From Gymnothorax reevesii (lineage: Eukaryota > Chordata > Actinopteri > Anguilliformes > Muraenidae), in assembly GCA_029721435.1 (NCBI GenBank), contig CM056584.1, positions 11,484,739 to 11,548,738 of the forward strand: a stretch of 64,000 nucleotides of DNA, written 5' to 3'. Position 1 is the first letter of the stretch; each line of letters begins with the position of its first letter. The translations under genes and the position numbers were made by a program. Positions 11,969 to 22,200 of this stretch are shown piece after piece. The notes beneath the pieces were generated by a model. The model was not told the DNA's origin. It saw only the letters and a list, made by a program, of their open reading frames with translations, and did not search any database.

Positions 11969-14065
11969 ATGAAACCCCTTCGCCCACTGCTGCTCCCTTC
12001 CCACCCTTTCCTTATCCTCCTACTCCTCCTCCCTGATTGGGCGGTAACGGGCAACTGCCCGAAAGATTGCTCCTGCTCCAGCCCGGACTCTATCATCTGC
12101 TTCCAGCGTCGTGCCTCATCTGTGCCTCGCGGCGTTCCCGCGTCAACAAAGCAGCTCTACCTCTTCCAGAACGGCATCGAGGTCCTGGCTCCAGAGGACT
12201 TTGCTGGACTTGACGGCTTGCAGATGCTAGACATCAGCCAGAACAAGCTGTCCCAGCTGCCGGGTGGAGTCTTCCGGCCGCTTTCTGAGCTTCGAAACCT
12301 GGATCTCTCCAACAACCAAGTGGATCATGTCTCAGAGGACAGCTTTGCTGGCCTGGCCCTATTGGAGAGGCTGTATCTGTACAACAATCGCATCCAGAGC
12401 ATCCACCCATCCGCCTTCCAGGAGCTGGGCCAACTTCTGGAGCTCAAGCTGCAGGGGAACCAGCTGACGTCGCTGCCTGCCCTCCACATGCCCAAGCTGC
12501 TACTGTTGGACCTCAGCTCCAACAAGATCCCTCTACCGAGACCTGAAGACTTCCGAACGCCCAACCTAGAGTCTCTTAAGATGGCAGGAATGGGGTTAAG
12601 TAAGCTGGACCCAGGCTTGATAGCCGAGCTGGGTAATCTCCATGACCTGGACGTCTCGAGCAACCAGTTGCGAGGCATGCCCCTGGCCCTGAGGGAGGTA
12701 CGTGGGCTAATTCGGTTGAGCTTAGCCGGAAACCAAATCAACCAGCTGAGGCCGGAGGACTTCGAGAGCCTAGAAGATTTGCAGCAGTTGAATTTGAGTG
12801 CCACCAACTTGCAGGGCCTCCCCGCAGAAATGGGCCGGCTCATTCCCCGACTACAAGATCTGACGGTGGCCGAGAACCCGTTCAACTGCCTGTGCGCATT
12901 GGCCTGGTTCCCCAGCTGGCTGCGGGAGGGCGGGGTAAAATTGAGTCGGACCGAGGAGACTCGATGTCATTTCCCGCCCCTCAATGCTGGAAAGGTCCTG
13001 GAGAGGCTTGAGTACAGGGACTTTGGGTGTCCCACCACAACAACGATCACCACCACCACGGTGACGACCACCACGACAAAGCCCTTACGGATTACAACAG
13101 CACCCAGGCGGCTTACCCCAGCTGTCCTCGTGCCCATTCCCAGTGAAAGCCCTTCCAACACAGAGACAGACAGCAATGACCGGCCCCCATTGGTTTTCCC
13201 CGTGCCCACCGGCACTGACAGCGACTCTGAACCAGAATTTAAAGAGCACTTGTGCCCTGCCAACATCTGCCTGAACGGTGGAACTTGCCAGCTGGATCGG
13301 CACGGGCACTTGGAGTGCCTGTGCCCGCGTGGCACCTCAGGCACCTACTGCGAGAACAAGGAGGAGGAGCCAGGCCCAGTACCGCCGCTCCCTCCTGAGA
13401 CCAACACGGTGCCCGTCTTCGAGGCGCCCGAAATCAGCTCCCGACAGGTCACCAGCACTACCATCCTGCTGGATCTGCATCGCTACATCCGGACCCGGCC
13501 CTACCTCCGGGGCATCCGACTGACCTACAAGAATCTGTCGGGACCTGATCGGAGGCCCATGCGGCTGAGCGTTCCTGCCTCATACCCCGAGTACACCCTG
13601 CGGGGGCTCCGACCCAATTCCACCTACTCCATCTGCGCCGGGCCTCTGGGGGAGTTGGACACCTCGGACACTGCCTGCACAGAGGCCCGCACCGCTAGCC
13701 AGCAGCCCGTCGAAACCGGAGCCCAGGTGATGGACGGCCAGCTAACCAACACGCTGGTGCCAGCACTGGCTGTGGCACTGCTGGTGGTAGTGGTGGCCGC
13801 GGCGGTGGGCGTGGTGTGCTACTTTCGCCGGAAAAAGCGGGCCAAGAGCCCCCTGGATGTGGCCTGTGATGACCCCTCCACGTTAGAGCTGGAGGGGGTT
13901 AAGGCCTGCTTGGACAATGGGGCGTTGCCCCAAAAGCAGCCCGCTGAGCTCCAGCCGCCGCCCTCGCCTGCTCTCTGTGCTGGGGTGGAGTACGAGGTCC
14001 CGCTCATGCAGCCCCACTGCACCGCCAACAACAACATGGCAGCTCTCAAGCCCTCCTACTTCTGA
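11969..14065 (+). CDS. vasn: Vasorin, type I membrane LRR/EGF/FN3 glycoprotein
   Basis: Complete 698-residue coding sequence in a single exon. The first ATG (11969) has a purine at -3 and starts a hydrophobic signal peptide (residues 1-28). An LRR N-terminal cap with clustered Cys begins at C30, followed by about ten leucine-rich repeats (roughly 50-300) and an LRR C-terminal cap (303-354, Cys at 307 and 354). A Thr-run linker (355-372) leads to one EGF-like domain (C429-C461, with the CLNGGTC motif) and a fibronectin-III-like domain (about 481-576). A transmembrane helix (about 596-619), a basic RRKKR stop-transfer sequence and a short tail containing LELEGVK and EYEVPLM complete it. Sequons are at N275, N522 and N550. 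Domain order, length and the tail motifs match vertebrate vasorin closely. Vasorin is known to bind TGF-beta and to be shed by ADAM17; that role is inferred here from homology. Whether this is the a or b fish paralogue cannot be decided. The frame is also open for 18 codons upstream, but that stretch has no ATG and crosses a splice acceptor. Confidence 0.97.
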   Translation: MKPLRPLLLPSHPFLILLLLLPDWAVTGNCPKDCSCSSPDSIICFQRRASSVPRGVPASTKQLYLFQNGIEVLAPEDFAGLDGLQMLDISQNKLSQLPGGVFRPLSELRNLDLSNNQVDHVSEDSFAGLALLERLYLYNNRIQSIHPSAFQELGQLLELKLQGNQLTSLPALHMPKLLLLDLSSNKIPLPRPEDFRTPNLESLKMAGMGLSKLDPGLIAELGNLHDLDVSSNQLRGMPLALREVRGLIRLSLAGNQINQLRPEDFESLEDLQQLNLSATNLQGLPAEMGRLIPRLQDLTVAENPFNCLCALAWFPSWLREGGVKLSRTEETRCHFPPLNAGKVLERLEYRDFGCPTTTTITTTTVTTTTTKPLRITTAPRRLTPAVLVPIPSESPSNTETDSNDRPPLVFPVPTGTDSDSEPEFKEHLCPANICLNGGTCQLDRHGHLECLCPRGTSGTYCENKEEEPGPVPPLPPETNTVPVFEAPEISSRQVTSTTILLDLHRYIRTRPYLRGIRLTYKNLSGPDRRPMRLSVPASYPEYTLRGLRPNSTYSICAGPLGELDTSDTACTEARTASQQPVETGAQVMDGQLTNTLVPALAVALLVVVVAAAVGVVCYFRRKKRAKSPLDVACDDPSTLELEGVKACLDNGALPQKQPAELQPPPSPALCAGVEYEVPLMQPHCTANNNMAALKPSYF

Positions 14066-14895
14066 CCTTCCCTCCCCCGTGCCTTTCAGTCCTCCAGCCA
14101 CTAGGTGGAGCTCTTCCTAAGAAACTGTTGCAGCTTCCTGCACTGCAGGCAGCTCAGAGACTCAGAACAGCTGGCTGAAAACAGTAGCAAAAAAACTGAA
14201 CAAATACTGAATGTTCATGTGCAATTGAAATTGCCTGATGGGAAATTTGCTCTAAAGAGGCTTTTATTTTTTTAAGTCTTCAGGGCAAAAAGCCAAAAGT
14301 GCCTTTGTTGACATTTACACAAGATGTGCTGACTGACATTGGTGTATTTTATTTGTGTTTGTTTAATCGTATTGCTGGACAAACGTGCCTGGAGGGAAGC
14401 CTTGGGGGCGCGGCTTGTCACCCGCGGCATCTCGCGATAGGGGAAAAAGATGACGAGGGTCCCGCCGAGTTGGGAGTTTTGGGACGAGAGCGCAGGTGGT
14501 TCACCTGCGCGAGGGCCGCCCCGAAACAACACTCCACACACACCCTCTGGGAGAAAACTTGCACTGAAGGCTGGAGGTCTGCCGACTGAATTCCCTTGAA
14601 TGGCTGAAACACTATCTGCCCCGGACAGCATCATTTACCGTGGACGACGTCACCAAACTGTTACTGAAAAACTGCAGGCAGAAAATAAGGAGGTCCTGTA
14701 AACTTCTGTATGACTCTTGTGCTATTGTGAAGGCAACATTTTCTGTGTATATATATGTGTACATATTTCTTTCTCCAACGGTCTTTAAGAAAAAAAAAAG
14801 AAATGAAAATAGAAATGACCAGTCTCTTCCTGTCCCCGGGCCACTAATGCGAGAGGCAGACAAAACACCAGATTTGAGTCTGAAGATTAAAAACT
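14066..14895 (+). other. vasn: Probable vasn 3' untranslated region
   Basis: The sequence after the TGA at 14063-14065 is AT-enriched and has no conserved reading frame. A variant poly(A) signal ATTAAA lies at 14886-14891, and a canonical AATAAA lies further on at 15305-15310. The UTR could end at either. The exact end is inferred, not seen. Confidence 0.4.
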
Positions 14896-17301
14896 GACTT
14901 GAGCCACAAGATTAATCAAAGAAATGACCCTGCAAAGTATCAGGCTGTCCAAGGACCCCCCCCCCTCCCTCCCTCCATATCGCAAATGTGCTTCATTGTC
15001 TCCATGGCCTTTCAATGAGCTAGATAAACCCAGTGTTAGCAAAGTTTGCAGCCGACTTAAATCCCATTCTTTTCATGATGTGCTGTAAGCCGATGACTGA
15101 ACCCCAGGCACTGTGACAAACACCAGCATGACCATGTTAGGGACAAAGCAAAGAGTTCGTTTATTATTTGAGCCACACCATTATCCCCACAGAATTCGAG
15201 AGAGAAAGCAGCCCGGCGGCGTAAGGTAGCTGCAGCATAATTATTCTGCTTAGCGGAGCTGTGTTTGTAGCATTGTGCTGCTAACTTCTCCAGTCAGCGA
15301 GGCGAATAAACACCACAGCTGGTGCGCAGCCATACAGACTATTAATGTCGTCAACAGAAACACAGGCTTTATGGCTGTGAGCTACCTTTACCCATCTTAG
15401 GCTAAAAAAAAAAAAAAAAAAACGAACAAAAATATTGAAAAATCCAATCTGAGTTTTAGAGAGCTGAAACATTGAAAACGTCGACCGTGGGTGAATACCA
15501 ATACTGTGAAAATGTGAAGTTATGGTTAAGTAGAATTGATTCAGGAATTTAAAAAAAAAATTGATGCAAACATAGCATGGCAATAAGAACATTTAGATAT
15601 GCGCTGTCGCAACACCGGCAGCGATGGTGTAAAGCAGTGTACGGTCATGTGAAAGTTCGCCGGTCGCGACTCGGTCTCCCTTTGAACAGTAACTACAAAC
15701 GGGACGCATGAAAGAGGGGGAGGCAGGGAGGGCGGGGGGGGGGTCGAGGAGCGCAGAACCAGCGTCTGTTCCCGAGGTGCAGGGGCTAGTGCTGCGTCGT
15801 CGCGGTGCTTTCGCGCTTACGCTTGTTAAATTAGGAAGTGGGGTCTAGGGAGAAAGGGCGCCCCCCACAGAGGCCAGACAGACAGGGGGGGGGGGGGGGG
15901 TCACAAATGACCCAAGTGAAGGGACTGCAGTAACTCTTCCCACACTATAGAAACAGAATCTCTTTTACTGCTCTCCATCAGTTACCTCTCATTTTTCACA
16001 AGCCTCCACCTGGTGATACAGAGAAGGGAAAATCCTCACCGTTGTTACCTTAGACTGAACAAAAAAAAAAAAAGGGAGACAAAAGACTAGAAAAACTGAA
16101 ATGAATAATTGTGACACTTGAACTGGAAACCCGGAGCCTTACAGTACGAGGGATTGAAAATATTGGGAATATTTTCAATGTTGCTAATTTTTCCCTGTTT
16201 ATTTTGGGAAACAATACTTTTATTTGTCATTTTTTTGTCATTTTATGTCTTTTTAGATAAACTATTTTGTGTTTGTTTAAAAAAAAAAAAGCTACAGCAA
16301 ACCAAAAAAAAAAAAAAAACTTGATGGCATTAAAAAAAAAGAAATCCAATATGAAAATTAAAAACACAAATCATAAACACCAAGCTGTTGTGACTTTTTT
16401 CTCTCCTTCCTGTTAGTTGTTGTTGTTGATGTTGACAGGAAAAGGTCAAAGGAATCTTGCCGTGGATAATGAGATCCATCCTTCCTTTACGGAAAATCAC
16501 TTCAGCAGCCAGTGAGAACAGGGACTGTGTGTGTGTGTGTGAGCGAGAGAGATAGAGCGGGTGAAAGCGAGGAACGGAGAGCGTGAGAGAGTGCGAGTCC
16601 GGGTAATGAATCAGTCAGTCTGTCTCCGGGTGACGATTTCTAAGACGCAGACGTAACATGTGCATCGCAGTCGTACCTGCTGGCCTCGCACACACAGCTC
16701 TGCTCGCTGGCTCCATCGCTAACAGGTCAACAAAAGGCCAACATCCCCAAAAAGCACCTTCACGAGGCTGCTTCTCCTAATTCACGAAGCCGAAGGGCGA
16801 ATAGAGAGCAAATTCATCCTGAAGCCTGACTCCGCTCGGGTTATTTCAGAGTCCAACACATCGCAGTAATGAGCCAACAGATCTTTGAACAAACACGAGA
16901 GGATAATTTGCCGATTCCCACATCTTTTTATAGCGAATAAAGGCCCAGACCAGGTAAGAGTGTAAATTTCTAGTGTAGTGGTGAACGCCCTTCCAATCAG
17001 GCTATGTATGGCTACCCAGCAGCCTCTGCTCGCAAATAAAACAGGTCTCTCCAACACAACCCTGGCAATCTCTGATGGAAAACCCATGCGATCTCGTTTG
17101 GGCCACAAATTCTGTTCGTTCTGTATATGAAAAGCATTAAGAGGCAGCACTGTTTCCTCTTTTCTGGTTTCTCTCCTAGAGTTGGTCTTTTGACCTTTCT
17201 CCTCTCGTGCCCCCTCTCTCTGTCAATTGCTGCTCCATCTTTAAGTTCTCACTAGTTTTCCAGTCTAGAACCAGCTCATTTGTGTGTGTATACATGCGTG
17301 C

Positions 17302-17340
<39 letters not shown>

Positions 17341-18839
17341 TGTCTATGCAGGTGTCAGGGTCTTCAAGTCGGTTCACCTGTTTCCTAACTGCAGGCTCCT
17401 CCAAGGCGGAGAGCAGCCTTTAATTAGCCCAAATACTGGGATATGCCTGTGTGGACAGTGGAATGCAGATATCCATGCAGAGATGATGCACTCGGAAGAA
17501 TTCAGTATGAAACGGAGGACCTGATGGCGCCCTCTGGATGCTGGAGGTGTGCAGTCACACGCAGCCAAACACAGCTGTGTGCGAACGAGCATAGAGTCTG
17601 ACTGCATACGAGTGCATCTAATGTGTGTGCATGAACAAGTGTGTGTGTGCGTGCGTGCTGTACATATGTATGGAAATGGGAATCTGCATGTGAATGAATG
17701 TGCAAGTTAGAGTGCGTGTGAGCATAGGGGTGTGTGTGTGCGTGTGTGTGTGTGTGTGTGTGAGCGCGCGCAAGCAAGCGTGTATACGTGTGAATTTGAG
17801 GCAAGCAAGCCAGCGTATGTAGTCCAGGTATGAGCACATGCATGCACATGTGTGTATGTTTGCATATTTGAATTCATGCAGATGAGTTTGTATTTCCTCT
17901 CTTTCGCTTTCAGGATTAAACCCCCTTATATGAGCTGTATTTAGCAGAGCAGGCCCTTGGCTCTGCTCCAGCATTTCAGCTCAAATCAGGAGCAGCTCAA
18001 AGGCCTTATTGTAGAGCTGAGCGCAGTCTATTCAAATTTACATCCAAAATTCCACAGAAAATTACTGCTGAGGAAATATTTTTGCGACACTTTTCCCCTT
18101 CCACAACCCCCCAGAAGTCTGTACCAGTGAAAATGTGACACGAATGAGACGTGTGGCCGTAAACAGACCCCGACTCTCTCAGCCTGTGTCAGGAGGCTTT
18201 AAAGTGAGGGACCTCAGTCATGACTTCTGGATAAGATCATCAGCGTTGTCATTGTAATGCAATGAGGGGTAATGGATACTCATGGCATTCACATTACTCC
18301 TTTACCTGCTGTTATACAGGCTGCTCAAAACTCACACTCAGCACAATACAAACTCTCTCAGGATTATCCACTGTTCTCACTCCAAAAACGACCAAACATC
18401 CCAGTTTTAACTGCTAATTACTACTGCATTCAATCTCAAGCCTGATAACTGATAAATTCAGGTTCCCTCCACCATTTCTGAAGTCAAATTAATCACTTTT
18501 CAGGGATTTTCAAGCTGCATTTTCAAGACTTTCTAGCCCCTTACAGCTGTGGTAAACTACTCATTAATCAAACTACTCAGCAATTCAACAGAACAGCAAT
18601 GCAACCAGTTTTCACCGAAGTTGACTCATAGTCAGGAAAAACATTTTTGTCATACTGTATGACAATGTCACACGATACAAATTCTCTGTCTGCTGGTTGC
18701 AGTACACTGAAGCTACATCACACTTACATTGAGAGAAATATTCAAATCCAGGATGCCCTGTTTTTATGGCCACAGCACGACATTAAATGAAAAATTTCTA
18801 GATCTTGAACAGCATTTTACACACATTTCTCAGTGATTC
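14896..18839. other. Non-coding block downstream of vasn
   Basis: No gene recognised. It contains G-runs near 15730 and 15885, poly(A) runs near 15400 and 16280-16340, a GT microsatellite at 17303-17332 and an interrupted GT stretch at 17635-17762. The interval 17890-18240 is non-repetitive and moderately AT-rich, a plausible place for conserved intronic elements, but this is only an impression. Confidence 0.5.
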
Positions 18840-18849
18840 AGCAGGACAT

Positions 18850-19110
18850 AATTTTTAACCCTCAGCCCTCAAGGCTGACGGGGTATTGCTATCCTTCGAG
18901 AGTTTGGGCGGGCGGGCGTCTCCAAAAACTTCGACATCAGGCTGAGGGGTATTCCGTGCATTGCACGCCTATTTTTTATCATTGGAATCCCTGGGATCTC
19001 GACTAGAATCTACACTAGTATAGAGGTTCCACAGGTTTGAATATAATTTTACGGACCCCTAAGTTCCAGAAGGTTCTATGGGATTAACATCCCAATTTAA
19101 AGCAGTTTCA
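18850..19110. mobile_element. Degenerate dispersed repeat
   Basis: Contains two related segments, GGCTGACGGGGTATT near 18882 and GGCTGAGGGGTATT near 18941, around a GGGCGGGCGGGC run. This resembles a fish interspersed repeat, but I cannot name the family. Confidence 0.35.
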
Positions 19111-19799
19111 AGCACAGTTTTCAAAAGCCAAGCACTTTTCAAACCCTGAAAACATCAAATTAAAATTCAAGTGTTTTCAAGGATTTCTTGCACCTAAAGA
19201 AACACTGTTAACCCTTTCACACCCACACATGGAAATGTCTGTGTTATACTCATTAACTCCACGGCCAGAGTATGGATTTTTGCGTGTTTTTCGATTGCCT
19301 GAGTGCAGGCGTCCTCCTGAAACAGAAAGGGCCGGTGTGGGCGCAGACTTTCATTCCAACTAAGCAGCTACACAACAGATTCTACTAATCAAGGTCTTGC
19401 ACATGGTAGTTACTGTGATAAATGTAAGATAAGCAAAAGAATTATCCTCCAACTGCCATTTTTTAAGGTTTCAAAGATGACTGTCCGTGCAATTTATAAC
19501 TAGTCACACAAAATTCTAATTGATCATGTATCTCTGACTATTTGTTTTCGATATGAGAATTCTGCCACATTTTGTTGTGAATAAATGCATCCAACTAGTG
19601 CTCAAATGTAAAAGCATAATTTACTTTTACAGTTTCATCCCATGAAATGCCATAGTTCACTCAGAATTTAATGAATACTCTGAGAATATTTGAATTGGAT
19701 ATATATGAGTGGTCTTCATTAACTTAGGCAGAGTCGTCATGTTTCGTTTTGGACAAGCTAAGTGTCACAGGGTTTACTAGAGGGCACTCTGTAGAGTGT

Positions 19800-21110
19800 A
19801 TACCTCCGCCACGCCATATCTCAGTTCTTTTGGTTCCAGAATATGTTTTGGATCACTTTCAAAATTAAATCCACTATTCTTTGGACTAAGACCCATCATC
19901 CTGCCAAATTTCGTGCCAAACTGTCCATAACTTTTTGAGTTATCCGATCAGACATATCACACAGACTCACAGTAGACAGATGTATTTTAATGCTTCTGGA
20001 TACAGAATCCAGAATATGTTCTGGATCACTTCCAAAATTGAATCAACACATCCCCGGACCACCACCTATCATCTTACCAAAGTTCATACCAAATCGTTCG
20101 CAACTTTTTTAGTTATCCTGTTTACAGACAGACAGACAAACGAAAGGTCATTCATAGAATGACAATTTGCTGAAATCGTGCACAGGTCTCTGAAACAGAA
20201 TGAACAGAATAGAGTTGGTTTCAAGTCTCGAGCTGAAATAGAAGCAAAGTTATTAACCAAAATGTGGTTTCAATGTTTTTGGTGACCTTAAAGGAACAGT
20301 CCACCGTACTTTCATAATGAAATATGTTTTTCTATGAAATGAGACGAGATGATACGTACCTCTCCGAGCTTTGAGCAACCACCCAGTCAGCCAGACGCGC
20401 TGCCACTCCTGTTAGCATTTGTAGCTAGACTCATTGTGGTCAACGGTATTTTTCGGGGCTGCAGTTAGATGCGACCAAAGTCTTCCACGTTTTTCCTGTT
20501 TACATAGGTTTATATGACCAGTGGCATGAGTTCGGGTTCGGGTACGCAAATCATAACGTGGTTTTTTCTATGCTGTGGGAAGTGCGTACTATACTGACAG
20601 GCGTAGTAACACCTTCTGCGCGCGTTTGGACTTGCGTACCCGAACCCGAACTCATGTCACTGGTCATATAAACCTATGTAAACAGGAAAAACGTGGAAGA
20701 CTTTGGTCGCATCCAAGTATAGCCCCGAAAAATACCGTTGACCACAATGAGTCTAGCTACAAATGCTAACAGGAATGGCAGCGTGTCTGGCTGACTGGGT
20801 GGTCGATCAAAGCTCAGAGATGTACACATCATCTCGTCTCATTTCATAGGAAAACATATTTCATTATGAAAGTACGGTGGACTGTTCCTTTAACCGTTGA
20901 CCTCGGGACTACAAAAAGGATAGGCTTCTGGCGATAAATCTCCTCTATAATATGGTGAAGTTTCCTGAACACAAACGATTTGCAAAGGGTAAAAAAGCGT
21001 GTTACTAACAAACACAGACAAACAGACGACAAACGCAACCGACTAACATGCTTGCCGAAATCGTACATTTCGGCAAGTAATTGCACACATAACCTCCTTA
21101 GCGGAGGTAA
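19800..21110. mobile_element. Fish dispersed repeat with CCTCCGC termini, interrupted by a MITE
   Basis: The left end reads TACCTCCGCC (19801) and the right end GCGGAGGTAA (21101-21110), forming a short inverted terminus. Inside, a segment starting CCAGAATATGTT is present twice, at 19836 and 20009 (period 173), each ending near an AACTTTTT-AGTTATC motif and the second near an ACAGACAGACA tract. This structure is typical of an abundant fish repeat. The hairpin element at 20292-20889 has inserted into it. Confidence 0.6.
20288..20893. mobile_element. Hairpin MITE with 258-bp arms and TTAA target duplication
   Basis: TTAA is at 20288-20291 and 20890-20893. The element starts AGGAACAGTCCACC and ends with its complement. 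The left arm (20292-20549) and right arm (20632-20889) are both 258 bases and pair almost end to end, leaving an 82-base loop (20550-20631). TTAA duplications are used by piggyBac and Kolobok-type transposons, so this is a non-autonomous element of such a class. The short open frames in it are spurious. Confidence 0.9.
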
Positions 21111-21208
21111 TTAAAGCAGAAACCAGCGACAGGTTCGTAAAGCAGCCCGCCACTTGTCCTCTCCATCTCAAAAAGCAAGATAGCTGCGGCTAGCATTAGG
21201 CGCTAAAA

Positions 21209-21705
21209 CTGCAGAGCACAGAGATGTAAGAAAACTAGAGTGGACGACGAGTGGGCTGGACCAAAGCGGAAACGGCAGAATAGCTACGCCATCTTGTGTA
21301 TGTAGAAATGTCCAATGAGTTATATGTAAACAGTAGGCTAAACTTGGGAGTCGAAAACTTAGAGACTTGTTTTCAGTGTTCTTTTTATCTTTTTCATACT
21401 TAAAATGGACACAAATAAGGAATTATAATCAAACAACAAAATTTATTTTAAAAAAAATTTATTTTTTTTTAAATCCGGTGTATTCAATGTTTATTTTATC
21501 GGAAGACATTACAGAGAAATCGGAACTTCAGCTGTTGTCCCGTATGAGCGAGTTTTTGTTATCTTCGAGCTCGGTTTAGGCCAGTTAGACTGCATTTCCC
21601 GTTGAACGTCTGCCCCGGTATACATACACAAGATGGCGGCGGCGTGCTGCTACGGAAACGACAGGATTGTCCACTCTAGTTCTCTTATATCTCTGTGCTG
21701 CAGAG
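21209..21705. mobile_element. Long terminal-inverted-repeat element
   Basis: The left arm (21209-21308) runs from GCAGAGCACAGAGAT to CCATCTTGTGTATGTA. The right arm (21618-21705) is its imperfect reverse complement, from ATACACAAGATGGC to ATCTCTGTGCTGC. The centre is AT-rich with an A/T run near 21440-21475. No transposase is encoded, so it is non-autonomous. Confidence 0.75.
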
Positions 21706-22200
21706 CGTCACGCGATACACAGTCTCACATTCGCTAGCCTTTAGCTCCGCGCGCAAATATTGATATTGGAAGAAGAGACTCCGACTCCTTTAACGTCGGA
21801 CCCAAAGAAAACCTTGAATTTTATGTCTACCTCGCGCCGGCCCAATCAAAGAGCCCAAAAAGGAACGGTATGTGAACTGGCTTTTAAATTACACCCGCGG
21901 ATGAGAGAATAATGAAGGCGGACGAAAATCGCACGCATGGATATTAGCGAGGCGCTCCGTTTTTAAAACTGTATTTGTTCTGGATCGGGAGTGGATGTTG
22001 GACGGACCCAGAGGGGCTTTCCAGACGTGCGAATCGCGCTATTTCAGCCGCGGCTCTCCGACGCTGGGCTCACACCAGCAATGCGCTGGAAGCCAAACTG
22101 CACATTTTGTGGGGATGAGAGAGGAGAGAGATGGGAAGAGGGGGGCAGAAATAACAGAACGGGAGCCTGTATGGATTAGGTGACTCGTCCGGAGTATAAA
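21706..22200. other. CpG-rich segment
   Basis: CpG dinucleotides are frequent, as in CTCCGCGCGCAAAT and CCGCGGCTCTCCGACG. It could be a CpG island or young transposon-associated DNA. No start codon with a recognisable protein was found. Confidence 0.35.

Noticed and set aside
12325..12885. 186-codon minus-strand frame inside vasn
   Set aside because: Antisense shadow of the GC-rich LRR coding sequence.
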